DNA of 64,000 nt from Diplosphaera chodatii (taxonomy: Eukaryota > Chlorophyta > Trebouxiophyceae > Prasiolales > Stichococcaceae), in the NCBI GenBank assembly GCA_032358165.1, contig JAALGY010000032.1, positions 1,240,001-1,304,000 on the forward strand. Reading direction: 5' to 3'. Positions 56,931-64,000 of this stretch are shown in pieces. Positions within the stretch are counted from its first letter, which is position 1, and every line of letters starts with the position of its first letter. Below the pieces are notes generated by a model. It was not told the DNA's origin, did not search any database, and saw only the letters and a list, made by a program, of their open reading frames with translations. Made by a program: the position numbers and the translations under genes.

Positions 56931-59900
56931 CTAGACCTCATACGCTATAAGCACATCGCCCGTCAGTTCACCCCTTGCAATATTTGCGAAATCGGTCACC
57001 AGCCCCACAAACCGCATTGACGGGAGCGGTGGGACCCGCGTGGCAATGCTGTACATCCTGCTGCAATCCTCCGAGGTGACATGCTGCCCTATGACACCTG
57101 TGGAAAGCACAACAACGTGTCAGATTTGCAGGGAAGCTGATGCACACAAAAAAACCTCAGTCAAATTGGCGAGCAAAACCCCTGACGTTAGAGAACATAT
57201 GCGGCTCAACAAACAGCAGCTGGCTGGAAGCCCTCCACGGGGCTGCATACCTTGTAGCTCAGCAGACTGTAGAGCCTCCGCCAGCCATGCATGCGCTGCC
57301 GCCTGCCATGCATGGCCCGTCAGCAAGCCATGCAGCAGCATCGCCATGGGCCGCATGCTGCTGCGGGGACATGTCTCACACAGCGCAACAAGCAGCGCCT
57401 GCACCAGGGGCCTCCCCTGCTGTGCAATGCTCTGTTGCAGCCTCGCCTGGTGCGCCTGTGGGCGTTGATGCAGCACCTTGCCTCACATACCCCTGCTTGG
57501 CGAGTCACAGTCCTTTGTTCTGGGTTTCGGAATCTTGAAGACAGCCTGCAACCTGCCTTGTTTCCCATGACGACCGCTTCGGCTCACCTGGTAGTCTGGT
57601 GTCCCATCAATGCCGGCTGCTTGAGGCTGGACCAGGTGTGTGAGAAACTCCACAGCCGCTGACACTGGCGGTGCCTCTCTGACCTGCACGTACGTCAATG
57701 CAGATGCCCTAGACCATCGCAGCGATAGTTGCGGCACAGCAGCAGGACAAGACACGAGGGTGGCAGCTGCTTGGAAAAAGTGCTGCACCTGCACCGAGAC
57801 GCATGCCCAGCTGATGAATGTGGGCAGCTGCTCCGCAGGCAGCACCATGCCCGGGGCAGCGCGCAGCAGGCCGTCCACCAGCTGGAAGAATGCGGCCGCC
57901 ACCTCCTGCTCGTCCGACACCCGGTGTTCCTGCACAGCAGGCCAAGGCCATGTGCTGCCAATGACCTGCTCGTTCTGGTGGATCGCGTGATCCTCCAGCG
58001 CTGCCTCAGCCAGCACAGCCACATCAAGAGCACACAGGCACGTGCTGTATGCGTCATACGTCATGTGGCAGCCCAGGATGGGAGGGGAACTCATCGGGTC
58101 CCGAGTGGCACCTGGAACACAGGCGCCAGCAGGGTGGCGCTGCTCATGAGTGCGCTCTGCAACATGGGGCGTGCAGCGGCTGCCTCGTCCACAGCATCTG
58201 CTGCAATAGCCAGGGTGGATAAGACAGCTGGAGCGCGCGTGGCCTGCAGGGCAGCAAGAGGGCAACATGATTGGTCGCACCTAAGTTCGTCCGTATGTGA
58301 GGTTGCAACGCACATCTCTCAGCGCAGGGAACCATGTTTCAGACATAAGAGCGCCTCTCTGGAGGGCAGGAGGCCATTGCTAGACACAAGGCGCACACCT
58401 GGAAGACGGTGGCCAGGCTGGTGACCAGCGTCGGCAGAATCCCTGCTGTTGCATGCTGCACCCAAGCACAAGGCGGTAGGCAACCCTCTGGTGTCAGCTG
58501 ATCGCTGAATATAGTGCCCATCATTCAAGAAGAACGAGTCCGAAACAGCCGTACCTTGATGGACTGCATAATGTGGCGGAAAGTGGCGCAGATGGCACTG
58601 ACAACAGGGTCGTGAGATCGCCAGCCCTGCAAATGCAACAAGAGTGGCAACGAGTTCATTTGGCAAGCACAGTGTCACAACCAACCCTCAGATGACACAC
58701 CAGCATAAGCAGGGATTATCATGCGTAAGAGCAGGGACAGATCATGGCGGCACATGTCTTGATGTACCTCCTGCTGCAACAGCGCATCCAGTGTGGGATA
58801 TGCCGTCTGGAGCAGATGTGTGGCTGGGTGAGGCTGCCCGTCAGCGGCATTGGACTTGACAAACTCCAGGTGCTTGAACACGGTTGCCAGCACTAACAGC
58901 TCTTCTGCCGCTGCACGAGCTGCGTCCTGCCCTGGCCGGTCGCCTGTGCATCCAATGCTACCGCTTTACATTCTTCAGCAAGGCTTGCCAACATTAGGAG
59001 TTCGTGACCACATGGAGCTTCATGAGCATGCTCAATCAGGCATGTCTCGGACCGGCACCTGAGTTGCCCATAATCTGCTGGAGACGCTGTAGCGGCGGCG
59101 AAACAATGGCTGTGGCGGCAGCGGCAGCCTCTGCAGGAGCCAGGCCACTTGCAAGGCGCGCCAGGCCCTCTGCCAGCGCCTGACGGTCCTCGCCAGGCAG
59201 GGGGTGCTGCGTGCTTGCTGCTGCCGAGAGTGCGCTGTCAACAGCTGCCGCCAGCGATGTGATGGTCGCCTGGGAAGCCAGCTGCGCACTGCACCGTGCG
59301 CACAAGCTGCGGAAGGCAAACGCTGCGGCATGGCTCGCCTGCAGCAGTGGCATCACAAAATCATGGTTGGGTGACTTGCAGCTCCAACAGCAGTGGACTG
59401 GAAGTAACTGCACCTCCATATCACACAGCACGGCCAGAACGACGGCATACCTCTGGGTTGGACAGGGTCTGCAGCAGCAGATTGAGTGCGCCTTCCAGTG
59501 GCGCCCTCTCTGCCTGGCCGAACCACTGTGCGCATGCGCCAATAAGCCTCGCTGTTGCTGCCACAACAAGCGGGTGGCTGCTGAAATGCTGCCCGCCGCC
59601 TGCGTTGGCCGCCTGCTGAGCTGTCAGCTTTGCAAACAGCTCGTGCAGGCAACGGTTGGTGGCTGCCCTGTCCTGGCTCACATGCTCCTGATCTGGCGGC
59701 AAGGGGTCCTTCTCCAGCGCATGCGTCACCGCGTCTTCGGCTGAGACCCTGCATGCCACCAGGAAACTAGATTCTACAGCACTACCTGGCAAGACATAAC
59801 GTGGGTTGCCAAGCAGCTGATCTAGAGCCACACAGCCTCATGTGCACCTGATGGCCAACAGCACTGCCTCAGTTGCCTGCCACGACTGCGCTTCGGCAAA

Positions 59901-62148
59901 GCGCTCGCCGCAGTACATGAGGTACTGCGCCTTGAGCACATGGTATGCTGTCTCGAACCCATCTGCCAGGATCTGCTCCCTGCCGAGTGAAGGTCACACA
60001 CTGTGATGTCGTGCCTCTCCATCTGCAGCTGCTCAAGTGGCTTGCATTTGTGTGTACAGCGTGGACACGGCTGACGTCCCACCGGAAGCGCGAGAACACT
60101 TCCTCATCCATAGCGACGCACTCATCCCACGACGTGAAATCGGCAGGGTAAGCAGCTTGCTGCAGCAGCAGTGGCACCATGCGGGCATACATGGGCGCCT
60201 GCACCCATGCGGATTGCAGACCATCAGCATCACAGCCATATCTGGCTCGGGCCTGCTGCTTCGTCATGACCCACAGTGATGCACAGGGATGCAATGCGGT
60301 GCCACCTGCAGCTGCGGGCTCCTGTCGGTCATCGGCACGTAATCCAAGCAAGATATGTATTCTAGCGCTGCGTCGGCAACCGACTGCTCTGACCGCCCAA
60401 GGCACTCCAGCATCATATCTGCCAGCGGCACAGCCTGTTGGCACATGCACACCGCGGTCTCAGCCTGCCAATGCAAATGGTCCTGTGGCATCGCTGACAG
60501 CAGTGCAGCAAAGCCTGCACGGCAGCACTTCATTATGCACGAGCGCATGCGCATGCCTGCAAGCACCTCAGGGCAGAAGCACACTTGCCTCTTCCATGCC
60601 GCCTGCAAACGCGTCTGGATTTCGCTCGGCCATGGCCGTGGCAGCTATCGCCGCAGCACGCGCCAGCACCTCGCTGTCTGCAGCCGACACGCGGCTATAC
60701 TGGCACAGGACACCCTGCGCGCCCGCGCGCAAAGCTGCTTCCTCTGCTGCCTCATCTGCTCCGAACTTGCCGCTTCCTGCACACGGTATCGTGGTTCACG
60801 CATAAGGAAGCCTCAGCTATGATCCACGGCACCAGTAGTGGCTCGATTCTGCTCGAGCCTGGCGCCCGATGTAATGGACCCCTAGGAGGAAGCGACACCC
60901 ACCAAAGAACATGCCGAGCGTGTCGGCCAGCTCCTCCAGCAAAGCATCGTCCTCAGCGCCGAGTGTTGCGAGCAGCGCGTCATACAGCTGCCGGTGGCCT
61001 GCATACAGCTCGCCGGGGGACGCCAGCGCGGTGCCACCACCCGAGCCATCCAGCCCCAGCCATGCCTGGAAGCACTTCACTGCTGACATGGCTGCCTTCT
61101 CGCCACCTGCAGGCCAACAGTTTCGATATGCACTTGGGACGTCCATTTAGCCTGATACCGAGACTGGTGGTCGATGCGTGGACTGCCCTGCACGTGGGCT
61201 ATGCTGTCCAACAAGAGTTCTCTGCCACCTACATGCCCGCACCGGCTTCGCACAGCGCCTTTGACAGCACGACGCCAAGTGTTGTCAGCACATCGTCTGC
61301 CAGGTCTGTCAGGACGCCGCATGCATCCTGCCGTGGCTTGCCACCCAGTTGGGTTCCGGCTTCCTCTGCTACCGCTGTCAGCAGGTCGAGGCCACATCGG
61401 AGCATTCTCTGCAGGCAAGGCCAGTGTCACAGTGCTGGAGTATACAGTCATCAAGTGTGACAGCGCTCTTGCACATGCAGTGTGGCACGGCAAGGATTGG
61501 GTAGCCTACAAGTCCGTTAGCAGCTGGGGGGACCGAGTTGGGCCCCACACCTGGTCCCCACTACTGCATGCGTTCCGGGCCAGCTGCACCGCCTGCGTTG
61601 TGAAGCTGTTAATGGCGTCTGGCCCTCCTCGGGCGGCAATGGCGGCCATGGCCAGGCATGCGCGCTGCACCACCACTACCTCCGTCTGCGGCGCTGCCAG
61701 CAATGCCTGGAACTTGGCGCTGCAGGTGAACAGGCGCACGGACCTCAGCTGCTTGCATAGCTGCTTGTATCAAATGTCAAGAATTCCAATAGCTCGCTTC
61801 GCACGCTAGATCACGTGCAGTCCGTCGTGCCTGCTCAACAACGATGTACATGCGTGATGCACTGCTGAGAGCCGACCTGACAACTGAGGTGAGGTGGGCT
61901 TGGTCCTCAGGCGACAGCGCCTGCCAGCTGCTGCGCACTTTGACCAGCACCATGTTGGCGCCAAAGAACTGCAGCTGCCCGCCGTGCGCTGCATCAAACA
62001 AAGCGACGCCCGCCTCCCATGCTGCATCGCTGTTGATGAACTGCAGGAGCCACTTGTTGGCGGCCTCGCGGTGCTCTGCTGAAGGGCCGTGCAGTGCAGT
62101 GACAGCCTCAGAGACCTGCTGTGTCGATGATGGTCCAGCTGCAGCCAT
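56931..62148 (-). CDS. Transportin-3/importin-13-like nuclear import receptor
   Basis: 18 exons: 62148-61877, 61719-61551, 61408-61243, 61106-60903, 60776-60603, 60514-60306, 60198-60083, 59979-59848, 59748-59451, 59338-59059, 58931-58768, 58626-58555, 58455-58399, 58243-58112, 57929-57756, 57683-57588, 57476-57251 and 57097-56931 (1035 aa). Intron 5 has a GC donor; the acceptor before exon 17 is AAG. The protein is an all-helical HEAT-repeat solenoid. Family-like stretches include AANKWLLQFINSDAAWE (importin-beta N-terminal region), QTEVVVVQRACLAMAAIAAR, QSVADAALEYISCLD, YPADFTSWDE, WQATEAVLLAI, HAAAFAFRSLCARCSAQL and the C-terminal FVGLVTDFANIARGELTGD. In plants the homologue (MOS14) imports SR splicing factors in a Ran-dependent way, which links functionally to RanGAP. 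Length is slightly above the 920-960 aa usual. Confidence 0.9.
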
Positions 62149-62947
62149 GACTGCTGCTGGGGCCGATCACAAGCTGGAATTCTCTACAGCATGTGATGCG
62201 TCATGTCGGCGCAGCTGTGACACAGGGCGGTGCAGCCCTGCCGGCTTATTCCGAAGATGTCGAACGCCTCTGTATCAGCTAGAGCTACTGCGATCTGATC
62301 ACGAGGAAACGGATTGGGTTGAGTGCTGCAAATCAACTTACAGTACCAGATCAGTCATGCCTGGCAACACAATCGCCTGCATTTGGGCTATACAGTGACA
62401 GCCCAACTAGCGCATACACGAAACAGTTGTTTTGCAGCAGCACGCGGTGTTGTCAAGGATGCAAAGGATGTTGTGTGATGACTGAAGACTGATCTATGTC
62501 CAAATGCCAAATGCAAGGGGTGCATGCATGCAGTCCACAACCGTGGTGCATTTCTAGGCTTGCACACCTCAAGTCACTATAAGGTGTATGGCAGTTGGAT
62601 CAACGCCGGTATGTGTGGATCTGCAGATGCAAATCACCATAGGTTTGCTGTGCTGCCCAATGCGAACATCTGGTGACGGCGCACCAGCCATCTGGCACTG
62701 TGGTGCACAGTAGGAGGCGCGCTTGACACCCGCTCGCATGTCTACGAGCAGACGCTTGTACCGTGCATTGTCCCGCGTCATTCGCACATTCGACAATGAA
62801 CGCCTCCCTTTGCGTGGTGCTGCTGGACAGCAGGAGGTGCGGTGGTGAAATGCAGCTGTGCCACTAACTTACGGGATCAGGACGCTGCTATTATTCATAC
62901 GCCCATGCTACAAACTCACTAACCTGCTGTGCCTTCCCAATTCGCAG
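62149..62947. promoter_or_regulatory. Divergent intergenic region upstream of transportin and the right-edge gene
   Basis: It separates the transportin start from the first clear exon of the plus-strand gene at 62948; the first exon of that gene probably lies within it but could not be placed. No other gene supported. Confidence 0.35.
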
Positions 62948-64000
62948 TGGGTATCGCCCACAGAAGACAACATTGCCTATCTGCAGACCATCTTCAGACA
63001 TGCGACCAGGTTGACGCCGGATCACATCGACGGTAGGGCACCAGAATCTCTTTGCAGTGGCTGCAATGGTAGACGTGCAAGCATCTCCAATTGAAATTAC
63101 CCCTTGGCGATCTGTGCATAGAGACATCGCGGGTGCTTCGACAGCTGCAAGCGCGGCTTGGGATCCTCCGGGGTGCCGACCCATCCGCACGGACGGTGAG
63201 TGAATGACTGGACGGCGAGTGACTGCTTTTGGTCCAGGCGAACACACCAGGCGTACCCCTCAAGACGGCAAGCACGGCAGCTGGTCTGAGCATGTGTTGT
63301 CTTGGAGTGATCGCCAGGCGATGGGTATGTGGTGGCAGCTGGGCAAGGATGCCCCGAGGCGGCAGCATGGGGGCTTGGGAGGGGTGGCGATGTCCTTGCG
63401 AGCGTTTGAGGTGGCAGAGCTCGCTGAGCAAGATGACAGCTGGCCCTCATCTGAGGCAGGCAATCCTATTCTGGCACACTGTTGTGTACTGCGGCGTGTG
63501 ATATGCGCAAGGCGACGCCGTGGGGGGTGACGCATCTGCTGAGATGTAGGCCTTCGCATCCACAGACTGCCGAGGAAGATGGCAGCTCACCGCAGAGCCA
63601 GATCACAAGTGCGGACGCCCTGCACCAGCTACGGCAGGAGGTGTCAGAAGGGAGTACAGCCGCCAATGCCATGAACAGCCCTGACGAGGGGCGGAGCACT
63701 GATGCAGACCAAGCTGTAGCATTTCGTGTAAGGCAGCTGCAGCTCATCAGTAAGGCAAGCGTGTCATACTCTCTATTCGCACAGACTCGTGCACGACGTA
63801 TGCCCATTGAACAGTGAATAGTTCGAACAGTGAACAATCCAACCAACCAACCAGGTTGGCCCATGTGCATGTGGGGATGTGCAGGTGCTGTTTGAGAAGC
63901 ACAAGTTCCGGCAGGCGCCCTTTGAGTGGGTGTACGATGGGCTGTCGCCCGTCCTCCTACGTGACGTTTTGCAGACGCACAAGGGTCTGTGCATTGTGCT
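62948..64000 (+). CDS. Unrecognised gene, cut by the right edge (possibly transglutaminase-like/SirB1 type)
   Basis: Exons that join in frame: 62948-63032, 63122-63195, 63318-63455, 63566-63727 and 63885-64000 (continues). The intron after 63455 has a GC donor. The start codon and first exon were not found. Visible sequence is WVSPTEDNIAYLQTIFRHAT, SRVLRQLQARLGILRG, MWWQLGKDAPRRQHGG, a Ser/Asp/Gln-rich linker, then EKHKFRQAPFEWVYDGLSPV and LLRDVLQTHKGLCIVL. The last block, with a predicted helix followed by 'HKGLCIVL', is reminiscent of the start of transglutaminase-like SirB1 domains (…RGLPISLA), but this is a weak inference. What lies to the right is needed for a call. Confidence 0.45.

Noticed and set aside
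57483..58280. 265-residue continuous minus-strand frame as a single exon of the transportin gene
   Set aside because: Family similarity is limited to separate pieces bounded by good splice sites; intervening residues do not match.

Overview
The window is nuclear DNA from an intron-dense, fairly GC-rich green alga; I infer a chlorophyte, most likely trebouxiophycean. The evidence is short introns (about 160 traced here) in nearly every gene, a RanGAP with a plant-type WPP-like N-terminal domain, plant-like U2 and U4 snRNA genes, TGTAA motifs just after several stop codons, and only eukaryotic core genes. I placed splice sites by joining exons until reading frame, phase and family homology agreed. 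About 9% of the introns I traced need a GC donor (GC-AG), well above the roughly 1% usual in eukaryotes.

Layout, left to right. 1-7.5 kb: start of an SLC17/PHT4-type anion transporter (-), VAP27/VAP (-), mitoribosomal protein mL59 (+), a 2OG-Fe(II) dioxygenase (+) and SFT2 (+). 7.97-11.88 kb: a gene-free block built from roughly a hundred short GTCAAYAACAAAGGGG units that form long, nested inverted arms. It resembles a foldback transposon and is bracketed by an exact 17-bp direct repeat. It lies just upstream of ATE1 (arginyl-tRNA-protein transferase, +, 12.0-16.3 kb). 16.6-18.9 kb: GET3 (-), converging on ATE1. 19.6-25.0 kb: a 24-exon CLC anion channel/antiporter (+). 25.3-27.8 kb: a YegS-like lipid kinase (+). 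29.1-34.3 kb: two tandem paralogues of a family I do not recognise (+), whose intron positions have diverged.

34.9-40.4 kb: an unresolved small gene (-), an ArfGAP (+) and a TXNDC9/phosducin-like protein (+). 40.9-44.0 kb: RanGAP (+). 44.4 kb: U2 snRNA (+), then an intronless hypothetical protein (+). 46.2-50.4 kb: a short CNOT10-like protein and a UBL-WLM-PUB metalloprotease (both -). 50.57 kb: U4 snRNA (+). 51.2-54.9 kb: organelle-targeted RadA/Sms (-). 55.4-56.7 kb: CHMP3/VPS24 (+). 56.9-62.1 kb: transportin-3/importin-13-like receptor (-). 62.9 kb to the edge: start of an unrecognised gene (+).

There is no operon logic; these are independent housekeeping genes, several in divergent pairs with short shared promoters. 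By function they cover membrane traffic and tail-anchored protein handling (VAP, SFT2, GET3, ArfGAP, CHMP3), nuclear transport (RanGAP, transportin-3), protein turnover (ATE1, WLM protease), RNA metabolism (U2, U4, CNOT10-like) and organelle functions (mL59, RadA).

The two most interesting observations are the foldback-like repeat block and an 11-bp element, CACCCATAACT, placed at exactly -71 to -61 of both the U2 and the U4 gene. The second is a good candidate for the snRNA promoter element of this lineage.
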